NCBI GenBank assembly: GCA_964556005.1
Contig: CAZKUR010000002.1
Coordinates: forward strand, 1 to 64,000
DNA length: 64,000 bases
From: CAZKUR01 sp964556005
GTDB taxonomy: Bacteria > Bacteroidota > Ignavibacteria > Ignavibacteriales > Ignavibacteriaceae
Direction of reading: 5' to 3'
The position numbers were made by a program, and so were the translations under genes. Shown in pieces: positions 54,683 through 62,462 of the stretch (its first letter is position 1; each line of letters opens with the position of its first letter). Below the pieces are notes generated by a model. The model saw nothing but the letters and a program-made list of their open reading frames with translations. It was not told the origin of the DNA and searched no databases.

Positions 54683-54705
54683 AATGATTTAATTTATCTG
54701 GTATA

Positions 54706-54735
54706 GAGATCCCGAAACAAGTTCGGGATGACAAT
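54706..54735 (-). repeat. Right 30-bp terminal inverted repeat
   Basis: Read on the minus strand it starts ATTGTCAT and ends ATCTC like the left copy. Its hairpin is ATCCCGAA-CTTGT-TTCGGGAT. Compared with the left copy a G-C pair has become C-G and a T-A pair has become C-G, so pairing is kept while sequence changes. Confidence 0.9.
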
Positions 54736-54762
54736 ACTTTTCTACCTTTTAATTTATTTACA

Positions 54763-55833
54763 TTATCCTATTGCCCTAACAAACATGTCAAAAATAAACT
54801 CACTGTCATCCGGTCCCGGAGAAGCTTCCGGGTGAAATTGTGCTGCAAAAAAAGGTTTGGAAATATGCAATAAACCTTCATTGGTTCCATCGTTATCGTT
54901 TACAAACCATTCACGCCAGTCTTCAGGAAGCGTTTCGGCATCAACTGCGTAACCGTGATTCTGTGATGTTATGTAGCATCTTTTTGTACCTAACTCGTTA
55001 CATGGCTGGTTGTGGCCGCGATGACCAAATTTCAATTTGTATGTATTTGCTCCGGCAGCGAGTGCAAGTATCTGGCTTCCCAAACAAATGCCCAATATCG
55101 GGATATTATTCTCCATCGCTTTCTTTGCATTTTCAATTGTTGCCGTACAAACTTTCGGATCACCTGGCCCGTTTGAAATTAAAATGCCGTCTGCCTTTTC
55201 TTTATGAAAGTCAAAATCATACGGCACTCTTAAGACGCTTATGTTTCTTCCAAGGAATGCCCGTATGATATTATTTTTTGTCCCGCAATCCACCAAAATA
55301 ATTTTTTTCGAATTTCTGATATATTCAACCGGTTCTTTCACACAAACTTCTCCGACTAAATCCAGTTTATTTATATCCTGGAATTCAATTTCTTCTTTTT
55401 CATCGATAACAATTTTTCCAAGCATCGTTCCTTTATCTCTGAGATGACGTGTAAGCATTCTTGTATCGATCCCGTAAATGCCGGGAATTTGATTTTCAAT
55501 CATCCATTTGGATAAAGATTTTTTCGCATTCCAGTGAGAATATTCTTCCGAATAGTTTGAGATAATTAAAGCTCTAACATGTATTGCATCGGATTCGAAA
55601 TTTTTATAAAGACCATTGCTCTTTTCATCACCGGGAATTCCGTAATTTCCAATCAAAGGATAAGTGCAAACAAGTATCTGCCCTCTATAAGAGGGATCAG
55701 TCATTGTCTCCGGATAGCCTACCATGCCGGTATTAAAAACGACTTCGCCGTTTGTATTTTTTTCGTAACCGAAGCTTATGCCTTCGTACACATTCCCGTC
55801 CTCAAGGACAAGTTTTGCCGCAGTTCTTTTCAT
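54763..55833 (-). CDS. carA: Carbamoyl-phosphate synthase small subunit
   Basis: A 356-residue glutaminase subunit that feeds ammonia to CarB. The N-terminal CarA-specific domain (1 to about 175, with FNTGMVGYPETMTDPSYRGQ) is followed by a class I amidotransferase domain with the triad C250 (GICLGSQ), H334 and E336 (QFHPEASPGP). An atypical proline after the Glu region is normal in this group. An apparent intrinsic terminator stands in its 5' leader, and the GIY-YIG element separates it from carB. Confidence 0.97.
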   Translation of the reverse strand: MKRTAAKLVLEDGNVYEGISFGYEKNTNGEVVFNTGMVGYPETMTDPSYRGQILVCTYPLIGNYGIPGDEKSNGLYKNFESDAIHVRALIISNYSEEYSHWNAKKSLSKWMIENQIPGIYGIDTRMLTRHLRDKGTMLGKIVIDEKEEIEFQDINKLDLVGEVCVKEPVEYIRNSKKIILVDCGTKNNIIRAFLGRNISVLRVPYDFDFHKEKADGILISNGPGDPKVCTATIENAKKAMENNIPILGICLGSQILALAAGANTYKLKFGHRGHNQPCNELGTKRCYITSQNHGYAVDAETLPEDWREWFVNDNDGTNEGLLHISKPFFAAQFHPEASPGPDDSEFIFDMFVRAIG

Positions 55834-56229
55834 AACTTTATTTTTTTATTGAGGAAAAGATTTTTTGGAATTTTCGTTAACACAAAAAAATAGCCACTCA
55901 TTGAGTGGCTGTTAAATAACAAACTCTAAAATCAAGAATATTTCTATATTTTTCAAAGAGGTTTTTTCGTCAATCAATCACGTTACCTATTTTAGATTTT
56001 AAATATATAACAAAGTCTTTTTAGATTCAATCTACCATTTTTACTTTTTATTTTTACATTTGCTTAATAAAAGGAATAGATATAATTTCTTTTCAAATAA
56101 TACGAAATTAATTAAAATATTTAATCGTAATTTTTATCACACTTTTCTAATGTTGAAAAATCTCTCATTCTACCTCCCAAGTTTAAATCGAATCAGAACA
56201 ATTTTTTCATTTAATTCCGGTAATTAGAA
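55834..56229. other. Divergent intergenic region between carA and phoH
   Basis: Gene-free. It carries the leader terminator of carA (55884-55910) and presumably promoters for both genes. A -7-like TACATTTG lies at 56055-56062 on the plus strand, but without a good -33 partner. No leader peptide with an ATG start precedes the terminator on the minus strand. Confidence 0.5.
55884..55910 (-). terminator. Intrinsic terminator in the carA leader (possible attenuator)
   Basis: On the minus strand AGCCACTC-AAT-GAGTGGCT is followed by A and seven T, a textbook intrinsic terminator ending 50 nt before the carA ATG. There is no minus-strand gene upstream for more than 4 kb (the nearest is at 60411), so it can only act on the carAB leader. 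This suggests premature termination control of pyrimidine/arginine synthesis. Confidence 0.7.
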
Positions 56230-57573
56230 ATGTCAAATAAAAAATCTCCCAAAAATTTCATTCTCGATACAAACGTTATTCTGCACGATGCAACCTGTAT
56301 AAATCATTTTGCAGAAAATGATGTTATCATTCCACTAACTGTTATTGAAGAACTGGATCATTTTAAAAGAGGCAGCCAGGTTATTAATCTTAATGCAAGA
56401 GAATTTGCAAGAACCCTCGATTCACTTACCGGCAAAGCGCTTTTTAACGGTGGAATTTCGCTTGGAAAAGGAAAAGGTAAAGTAAGAATAGCAATTTCAA
56501 AAGGGCTGTCTAATGAAATAAAAGAAATTTTTAAAGAAGATAACCCAGACCACAGGATTCTTTCTATAGCTTACGATTGGAATAAAAAGAATAAAAACGG
56601 TACGGCAACGATTCTTGTAAGCAAAGACGTCAATTTAAGGATGAAGGCTAAAGCCCTTGGAATTTTAGCCGAAGATTATACAACAGACCGAGTCGGAAGT
56701 GTTGAAGAACTTTACAGCGGTTATGAAACTGTAGAAAATTTTGAGGATGAATTAATAATTAAATTGTTTCAATCGCCATATGAAATTCCTGCCAAACCTG
56801 TCTTAAAAAAGTTAAATGATGAAATTTGTCCGAACAAATTTTATATTTTCAAAAATACAAACCGGTCGGTGCTTGCTTATCTTGACAGCGAAATGGAAAA
56901 TTTTCATAAAGTAGACAAAAAAACAATTTACGGTATTAAACCGAGAAATGCCGAGCAAACATTTGCGGTGGAGGCATTGACAAATTCCGCAATTCCTTTG
57001 GTATCTTTAACTGGTAAAGCAGGAACAGGAAAAACTCTTCTTGCTCTTGCAAGTGCTTTACAGGTGAAAAAAATGTACAGGCAGCTTTATATTGCAAGGC
57101 CTATAATTCCTTTAAGTAATAGAGATATCGGCTTTCTTCCCGGCGATGTTCAGAGTAAAATCGAACCGTACATGCAGCCGCTCTGGGATAATTTAAGAGT
57201 TATACAGGATCAATATTCGGAAACGGATAAACAATCACTAGCGATTAATAATATGGTTAAGGAAGAAAAGCTTGTAATCGAAGCATTATCTTATATTAGA
57301 GGCCGAAGCCTTCAGAGAATATTTTTTATCGTTGATGAAGCACAAAATCTTACCCCGCATGAAATAAAAACAATTATTACCCGTGTCGGTGAAGGGACAA
57401 AAATTGTGTTTACAGGCGATATTTACCAGATTGATCACCCTTACCTCGATTCCCAGTCGAACGGCCTTTCTTATTTAATTGATAAATTCAAAGGCCAGAA
57501 ACTATATGCACATATAAATCTTGTGAAAGGTGAACGTTCACTGCTTGCTGAACTTGCAAGTAATTTACTCTAA
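56230..57573 (+). CDS. PhoH family ATPase with N-terminal PIN domain
   Basis: A 447-residue PhoH2-type protein. The PIN nuclease domain (about 8-150) shows acidic residues D13 (ILDTNVIL), E40/E41 and D133 (VSKDVNLR). The PhoH ATPase/helicase domain (about 240-447) has Walker A GKAGTGKT (262-269) and Walker B FFIVDEAQ with LTPHEIKTIITRVGEGTK after it. PIN-PhoH proteins unwind and cut RNA. It is monocistronic or leads the following lipoprotein gene (59 bp gap). Confidence 0.92.
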   Translation: MSNKKSPKNFILDTNVILHDATCINHFAENDVIIPLTVIEELDHFKRGSQVINLNAREFARTLDSLTGKALFNGGISLGKGKGKVRIAISKGLSNEIKEIFKEDNPDHRILSIAYDWNKKNKNGTATILVSKDVNLRMKAKALGILAEDYTTDRVGSVEELYSGYETVENFEDELIIKLFQSPYEIPAKPVLKKLNDEICPNKFYIFKNTNRSVLAYLDSEMENFHKVDKKTIYGIKPRNAEQTFAVEALTNSAIPLVSLTGKAGTGKTLLALASALQVKKMYRQLYIARPIIPLSNRDIGFLPGDVQSKIEPYMQPLWDNLRVIQDQYSETDKQSLAINNMVKEEKLVIEALSYIRGRSLQRIFFIVDEAQNLTPHEIKTIITRVGEGTKIVFTGDIYQIDHPYLDSQSNGLSYLIDKFKGQKLYAHINLVKGERSLLAELASNLL

Positions 57574-57632
57574 ATCTTGAATAAATAATTTGTTAACTTA
57601 ATGTAAATAAAATAATTATTTGAGGTAGAGTC

Positions 57633-58442
57633 ATGAAAAGAATTCTTACCGTTATAATGATTTTCATTACGGCATTGTTATTAAACGGCTGTATTGAGGT
57701 AGACACCACTGTCAATCTAAATAAAGACGGCAGCGGAACTATCGAAGAAAAAGTTTTAATGAGCGGTGCGATGATAAGCATGCTTAAACAATTTGCGACC
57801 AGCTTCGAATCGGACTCGAGCAAAAAAGAGGAATTTAATATTTATGATGCAAAGGAACTTGAAAGTAAAGCATCAACCTACGGGGAAGGAGTAAAGTTTG
57901 TATCTGGTGAAAAAATAAAAGACGGAGAAAGGGAAGGCTATAAAGCAATCTACAGTTTTACCGATATAAATAAGCTGAAGCTTGATCAAAATCCCGGCAG
58001 CCAGATGCCGATGGGAAAAGGTGCCGGAGAAAATGAGCATAAAGATTTATTTACATTTAATTTCACACCGGGGACTCCCGCTAAGTTGTTAATTCTTGTA
58101 CCAAAAGATAAAATGAAAAACAAGGATGAAAAAGCGGAAAAGGATACTACCACAAATAATTTTGGAGACATTGCTAAAGTGAAAGAAATGTTTAAGGATT
58201 TGAAAATGGAAATGAATGTGAATGTCAACGGGAAAATTATTTCAACCAATGCTTCTTATGTTAACGGTTCGAATATCACTTTATTTAAAATTGATTTTAA
58301 TGACTTATTGGATAATCCCGAAAAATTAAAAGCACTTCAATCAACTAATCCACAAAATATCGATGAGTTTAGAAAGCTGGTTAAAGGCGTAAAAGGAATT
58401 CAGATGGAATGGAATAATAAAGTAAATGTTGAGTTTGAATAA
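57633..58442 (+). CDS. Lipoprotein with LppM/DUF3153-like beta domain
   Basis: A 269-residue lipoprotein: hydrophobic leader and lipobox LLNGC with lipidated C20. The mature part begins IEVDTTVNLNKDGSGTIEEKVLMS, a pattern seen in LppM-like and DUF3153 lipoproteins of diverse bacteria. A Lys/Asp-rich insertion (KDKMKNKDEKAEKDTTTN) lies in the middle. The ribosome-binding site TTGAGG precedes the start. The function of this family is not known. Confidence 0.72.
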   Translation: MKRILTVIMIFITALLLNGCIEVDTTVNLNKDGSGTIEEKVLMSGAMISMLKQFATSFESDSSKKEEFNIYDAKELESKASTYGEGVKFVSGEKIKDGEREGYKAIYSFTDINKLKLDQNPGSQMPMGKGAGENEHKDLFTFNFTPGTPAKLLILVPKDKMKNKDEKAEKDTTTNNFGDIAKVKEMFKDLKMEMNVNVNGKIISTNASYVNGSNITLFKIDFNDLLDNPEKLKALQSTNPQNIDEFRKLVKGVKGIQMEWNNKVNVEFE

Positions 58443-58494
58443 TTGTACAATTATTGATTTTTGATTTTTTAAAGACTAATAATTTTGGGGGAAG

Positions 58495-58593
58495 ATGGCT
58501 TTTACGAGTATATTTTACCGCTTCTTATCTAAAATTGGAATTTTACGCGTTACTATTTATTTAACTGTGTTTGGTCTGTTTACTTTTTCTTAA
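58495..58593 (+). CDS. Possible 32-residue membrane microprotein
   Basis: ATG at 58495 opens a short frame MAFTSIFYRFLSKIGILRVT followed by a hydrophobic end IYLTVFGLFTFS and TAA. It is preceded by TTTTGGGGGAAG, giving a purine-rich ribosome-binding site, though with only three bases of spacing. An amphipathic start and one short membrane segment are plausible. It may also be chance. Confidence 0.3.
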   Translation: MAFTSIFYRFLSKIGILRVTIYLTVFGLFTFS

Positions 58594-58645
58594 TCAAATT
58601 CTTAAATTATAACTAACTTTGTGATTCGAATATTCAAATAATTGC

Positions 58646-59158
58646 ATGGAAAAAGATAAGAAGGTTTTTACATATCCGGTTTTGTACAGATATATTTTTC
58701 GTTACGGGAATATCCCTGCAACAATTCTACTTTCATTTTATCTTGTAACATTGTTAATAAGAGTGGATAAGGAATTAATCAGCCTCTTGCCGATTATAAT
58801 TACTTTGTTGATGATTTATTTCCTGAATAAAGGATATTTAAATCTATACAAACTTATGCCTTATAAAATTGAAACAGACGATGAGAAAATGACGTGCAGT
58901 AATTTTTTATTCAGGAGAAAAGAAATGACAATTTATTTCGAGGATATCGAAAAGTTAAGCGGCGGCGTATTCGACGGTTCACTTAGAGGAATAATGAAAG
59001 TATGCGACAGTAAAAGTAAAATGTGTATCGGTTATTATAATAAAATAAGAGAATCACAAACTCTTAATGCAATTATATTAAGCAAAGTTAAAAGAGATAT
59101 TTATGATGAGGTTCTAAGGAAAACAGGATTTAAAAATAATTCATCCTCTAAAAAATAG
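58646..59158 (+). CDS. Two-helix membrane protein with PH-like domain
   Basis: A 170-residue protein of unknown function. Two membrane helices (about 20-37 and 46-64) are followed by a cytoplasmic beta-rich part (YKIETDDEKMTCSNFLFRRKEMTIYFEDIEKLSGGVFDG) reminiscent of bacterial PH (YdbT-type) domains, which also follow a helix pair. A TAACTTTG at 58614-58621 could be its -7 box. No partner gene is apparent. Confidence 0.6.
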   Translation: MEKDKKVFTYPVLYRYIFRYGNIPATILLSFYLVTLLIRVDKELISLLPIIITLLMIYFLNKGYLNLYKLMPYKIETDDEKMTCSNFLFRRKEMTIYFEDIEKLSGGVFDGSLRGIMKVCDSKSKMCIGYYNKIRESQTLNAIILSKVKRDIYDEVLRKTGFKNNSSSKK

Positions 59159-59208
59159 CTAAATGCTGAATTGTTAAATTGCTGATAAAAATAAAGTGAA
59201 AGTTTTAA

Positions 59209-59272
59209 CAATTAAGCAATTAAGCAATTAAGCAATTGAACAATTAAACAATTAAGCGGTTAAACAGTTTAG
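59209..59272. repeat. Eight tandem copies of a degenerate octamer
   Basis: An 8-bp unit CAATTAAG is repeated in register eight times: three perfect copies, then CAATTGAA, CAATTAAA, CAATTAAG, CGGTTAAA and CAGTTTAG. It lies just before mnmA. The stretch GCAATTGAACAATT in it is nearly the reverse complement of AATTGTTAAATTGC (59169-59182), so a stem could form. Confidence 0.85.
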
Positions 59273-59298
59273 TAACGAATAAGTTTGATTAGTGGAAA

Positions 59299-60351
59299 AT
59301 GAAAATAGCAGTATTGTTATCCGGCGGCGTCGACAGTTCGGTTGCTATGAAGCTGCTGAAAGATCAGGGACATGAATTGACCGGTTTTTATTTAAAGATA
59401 TGGCTGCAGGATGAATTTTCCTTTTTAGGCGAATGCCCGTGGGAGGAGGATTTGAAATTTGTACGCGCAGTCTGCGAACAGACAAATATTCCGGTGGAGG
59501 TAATTCCACTGCAAACAGAATACTGGGAATCGGTTGTAAGTTATACAATTGCCGAAATAAAAGACGGACGAACTCCCAATCCTGATATTTTCTGCAACAG
59601 CTTAATTAAGTTCGGTCAGTTTTATAATAAGATCGATCCTTCTTTTGAAAAAGTAGCAAGCGGGCATTACGCAAAAGTCGAAAAAATCGACGATAAGTTT
59701 TTCTTAAAAAAATCTCCCGATCCAATAAAAGACCAGACTTATTTTTTATCGTATCTAACCCAGAAGCAGCTTTCAAGAACTTTATTCCCGTTAGGTGATT
59801 ACAAAAAATCTCAGGTTCGTTCTTTAGCTCAAAAATATAATCTTCCAAATCAAAAAAGAAAAGACAGCCAAGGAATATGTTTTTTAGGACAAATAAAATT
59901 CAATGACTTTATCAAACATCATTTAGGCGAAATTAAAGGAGATATTTTAGACAGTGATTCGGGAAAGAAAATGGGAACCCACAACGGTTATTATTACTAT
60001 ACTATTGGTCAGAGATCCGGTTTGGGATTAGGTGGTGGCCCATGGTATGTCGTAAAAAAAGATGTGAAGAATAATATAGTTTATATATCTCGTAATGATA
60101 TTTCTAAAAGAGCCCGGGATGAATTCAATGTAACAAAGTTCAACTGGATACTTGATGAAACTCCGGCAAAGAAAAACCTGCAAGTAAAGATTCGTCACGG
60201 TGCAAAATTTTATAACTGCAATTTTGAATTCTTTGATGAAGGAGCCGGGAAAGTTAAACTGGAAAAATCAGACCAGGGAATTGCGCCCGGACAGTTTGCA
60301 GTATTTTATGATGGAGATGTCTGTCTTGGCGGAGGAGTGATTGGTTTATGA
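59299..60351 (+). CDS. mnmA: tRNA-specific 2-thiouridylase
   Basis: A 350-residue MnmA that makes 2-thiouridine at position 34 of tRNA-Lys, -Glu and -Gln. The PP-loop SGGVDSS (8-14) binds ATP. The two catalytic cysteines are C99 in NPDIFCNSLIKFG and C194 in DSQGICFLG. The C-terminal beta-barrel ends with GGGVIGL. The 3' end (60226-60351) is duplicated in degenerate form at 61332-61456. The octamer repeat lies just upstream. Confidence 0.96.
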   Translation: MKIAVLLSGGVDSSVAMKLLKDQGHELTGFYLKIWLQDEFSFLGECPWEEDLKFVRAVCEQTNIPVEVIPLQTEYWESVVSYTIAEIKDGRTPNPDIFCNSLIKFGQFYNKIDPSFEKVASGHYAKVEKIDDKFFLKKSPDPIKDQTYFLSYLTQKQLSRTLFPLGDYKKSQVRSLAQKYNLPNQKRKDSQGICFLGQIKFNDFIKHHLGEIKGDILDSDSGKKMGTHNGYYYYTIGQRSGLGLGGGPWYVVKKDVKNNIVYISRNDISKRARDEFNVTKFNWILDETPAKKNLQVKIRHGAKFYNCNFEFFDEGAGKVKLEKSDQGIAPGQFAVFYDGDVCLGGGVIGL

Positions 60352-60410
60352 AAATTATTATTGCCGCAAATTGTTGTAATAAAAATTTTAAACTTTTAGG
60401 AGATGGCTAA

Positions 60411-60843
60411 TTATTTATCGTTCAAGACAGATGGGATTAATGATGACATTTGTTTCAGAAATACTGTACATTGAACTAATTGGTTTTCAACATAATTCCA
60501 TTCAAATTTTGTTAGCGCAATATAATCACCTTCCTACCAGTCTTCAAAAAGACGATCATAAAATTTGGACCATTCTGAATTAAGTAAGCCTGATTTAACA
60601 AATTCTCGATGGAAGGCACTGCGAATGCCTGAATGTTTTTTTAAAACTAGTGCCTCGTTCCAGCAGAGCGGCACTAACAGCATAAAATGCCGCATAGTAA
60701 ATTCGATTCATTGCAAAGCTAAGATCATCAGCATCGAATTCACGTCTCGCTGAAGATAGACTATCCTGAGCTTTTGGCCACCAATACCTGGCAACCTGAG
60801 CGCGATTTTCATCGGAATTAATTTCTTTGGAAGAGGACATCAT
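60411..60843 (-). pseudogene. HEPN domain toxin gene with frameshift and stop
   Basis: The start is intact: ARYWWPKAQDSLSSARREF and SFAMNRIYYAAFYAVSAAL are a HEPN helical core. At a run of seven A (about 60640-60647) the frame shifts. In the other frame the protein continues KKHSGIRSAFHREFVKSGL, SEWSKFYDRLFED, then a TAG where the family usually has RQ-EGDY, then EGDYIALTKFEWNYVENQL to a final TAA at 60411. A homopolymer error plus C-to-T changes (TGG-TAG in place of CGG-CAG) would account for it. Its ATG overlaps the stop of the MNT gene by four bases, the usual HEPN-MNT order. Confidence 0.75.
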
Positions 60844-61196
60844 AGGGACACTCCATCACTGAGTATCTCTTGGTGAATCTGAAGGATAGAATATAATCCT
60901 GATTGCCATGCTGCTTTATCGACTACAAGTGTGCTGAGGTTAGTATCGGACTTAAGATTAATTTCACAAACGATGTCGGTAATCCGACGCCTAATTGTGC
61001 GTTTCAAAAAAAACCTTGTAACAACTAGATCAGATTCATGATCCGCTTCACCGCGTGCAACGGAACCGAAGATAGTCATCTTTACAATATCGAACGAACC
61101 GACAAGTTTTTTCTTTAATTCTTCCAACGCCTGCTGTTGGTTAAGCGTCAATGTAATTTTATCGATAGTTTTCATTAATTCTAAGCCATGTTTCAT
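60840..61196 (-). CDS. MNT-type minimal nucleotidyltransferase antitoxin, probably inactive
   Basis: A 118-residue nucleotidyltransferase of the MNT family, partner of HEPN toxins, which it silences by AMPylation in characterised pairs. The motif GSVARGEADHESDL (44-57) has G44-S45 and D56, but the next position of the required DxD is V58, and the usual DLLVV appears shortened to VV, so one catalytic Asp is lost. The tail (LSTLVVDKAAWQSGLYSILQIHQEIL in part) is otherwise well conserved. The neighbouring HEPN gene is also broken, so this looks like a decayed toxin-antitoxin locus. Confidence 0.8.
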   Translation of the reverse strand: MKHGLELMKTIDKITLTLNQQQALEELKKKLVGSFDIVKMTIFGSVARGEADHESDLVVTRFFLKRTIRRRITDIVCEINLKSDTNLSTLVVDKAAWQSGLYSILQIHQEILSDGVSL

Positions 61197-61331
61197 GTCA
61201 CCGGAAATATGAGAAATTATTGCGCAAAATGGGAGACAACGATAGACAAACTAAAACCTTTCATTTAAACCTGAATAAATTATTTTTTCACCAAGCAAAC
61301 AGTGCATTGCTATGTTTTAAACTAATATCTG

Positions 61332-61456
61332 GAATTCATTGATAAAGGAGCGGGAAATGTAAAACTGGAAAAACCAGATCAGGGAATTGCCTCCGGACAG
61401 TTTGCCGTATTTTACGACTGGAGATTTGCCTCGGCGGGGGAGTGATTGGTCTATAA
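61332..61456 (+). pseudogene. Degenerate duplicate of the mnmA 3' end
   Basis: The sequence aligns without large gaps to mnmA 60226-60351 (shared blocks include AAACTGGAAAAA, CAGGGAATTGC, CGGACAGTTTGC and GGAGTGATTGGT), with many substitutions, one inserted base and two deleted bases that break the frame. It therefore is not a functional copy. Together with the intact mnmA end it brackets the HEPN-MNT pair. Confidence 0.88.
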
Positions 61457-61465
61457 ATAGTACGC

Positions 61466-61861
61466 CTACTGAGGTTTGAGCAATTCACCTGTCCATCGAT
61501 CCCGGTTTGTCCAATAAGGACACTTTGGACATGTCGAACCTTCCGGATAATCAATTCCTTCTTCATGCGGGCATCCGATTATTTTTTCGGTCATCACCAC
61601 ACTGCGGACATCTTTACTTTTAATAAATGCAAGAATTTCTTTGTGTACTTTATTATCCATTCGAATGTCGTCATTTTCTGAAAACCACTTTTTCATATCA
61701 ATAACATGATTATTTTTGCTGATAATGCCTACAGCTACCTTTGTTGCTAAATCGGCATTTGAACCGTAATAAGCAATTGTTGCAGCCGGGAAATTCTTTT
61801 TCCTTTGTCTGGATTTTTGTTTCAGAGTTTTTATTGCTACTTGATCCGAAAATGAGTTCAT
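61466..61861 (-). CDS. Conserved small protein with Cys/His zinc-like motif
   Basis: A 131-residue protein belonging to a conserved family of unknown function that I recognise by pattern only: N-terminal DQVAIKTLKQKSRQRKKNFP, middle ATIAYYGSNADLATKVAVGI and a C-terminal cluster C97-P-H99-E-E-G-I-D-Y-P then C111-P-K-C114-P-Y-W. The cysteines and histidine probably bind zinc. No membrane segment is present. No operon partner is obvious. Confidence 0.7.
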   Translation of the reverse strand: MNSFSDQVAIKTLKQKSRQRKKNFPAATIAYYGSNADLATKVAVGIISKNNHVIDMKKWFSENDDIRMDNKVHKEILAFIKSKDVRSVVMTEKIIGCPHEEGIDYPEGSTCPKCPYWTNRDRWTGELLKPQ

Positions 61862-61943
61862 ATTCTTTCTATGTAATATTTTATAAATAAATTAATACAC
61901 ATTTTTTTCCTTTATTCCCACTGATAGTAATTTCAATATTTCT

Positions 61944-62420
61944 TTACCGGATAACATTAAAGCTTAAAGGCAGTACTGCTTTTACTTTTGTCCTTCCAAA
62001 ATTCGGAAAGTAAACTTGTGCTAAATACTTACCAGGACTGAGTACAACTTTCTGAGTATCACAACGTGGAGTCGGACCTTCCCATGATCCTTGTATAGAT
62101 TGATCAGGCGGTAATAAACTGGTAGTATAAAAATTTGGTTCCGGACATCCATAATCGGATGATGTTACGACTGAATCGTTTTTATATATCCGGAAAGAAA
62201 CCATAGGGGAACCCCAAGTATAAATAACAGTATCACCCGTTGTGTTATTTAAGGAAAAAGATAATTTAAATGATTCTCCCTGATGAAAATTGGTTCTTGA
62301 TTGTCCGGCTATATCTGAAATTGAGAAAACAGGTGACAAAGCGGAGTTTCCATTCGAATTAACGAGATCGCAGCCGTTAACTGCAATAGCAATTACAAAT
62401 ATCAATAATAACTTTTTCAT
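61944..62420 (-). CDS. Lipoprotein with BsuPI-like domain
   Basis: A 158-residue lipoprotein (lipobox AVNGC, C17). The mature beta-sandwich resembles the BsuPI (intracellular proteinase inhibitor) domain: FKLSFSLNNTTGDTVIYTWGSPMVSFRIYKND, then LLPPDQSIQGSWEG and LSPGKYLAQVYF. A pair of cysteines (DYGCPEPN, TPRCDTQ) could form a disulphide. Proteins of this family in Bacteroidota are secreted with unknown partners. Confidence 0.7.
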   Translation of the reverse strand: MKKLLLIFVIAIAVNGCDLVNSNGNSALSPVFSISDIAGQSRTNFHQGESFKLSFSLNNTTGDTVIYTWGSPMVSFRIYKNDSVVTSSDYGCPEPNFYTTSLLPPDQSIQGSWEGPTPRCDTQKVVLSPGKYLAQVYFPNFGRTKVKAVLPLSFNVIR

Positions 62421-62462
62421 TTTATTGTGTATCCCTTTCTCATCTTGTATGTTGACTGCAAA

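Larger units (their letters stand above)
54367..54735 (-). mobile_element. 369-bp element: GIY-YIG gene bounded by 30-bp hairpin inverted repeats
   Basis: Two 30-bp inverted repeats (54367-54396 and 54706-54735), each itself a hairpin, bracket a GIY-YIG nuclease gene and nothing else. The whole sits between carA and carB, whose order is normally uninterrupted. This looks like an insertion. No clear target-site duplication is seen. No transposase of a known IS family is present, so the GIY-YIG protein may itself be the mobilising nuclease. Mobility is inferred from structure and position. Confidence 0.65.

Noticed and set aside
59209..59272. Octamer array as a CRISPR array
   Set aside because: Units are 8 bp and directly joined, with no spacers and no cas genes.
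61336..61566. 76-codon minus-strand frame
   Set aside because: It lies across the degenerate mnmA fragment and the end of the zinc-motif gene, with no independent support.
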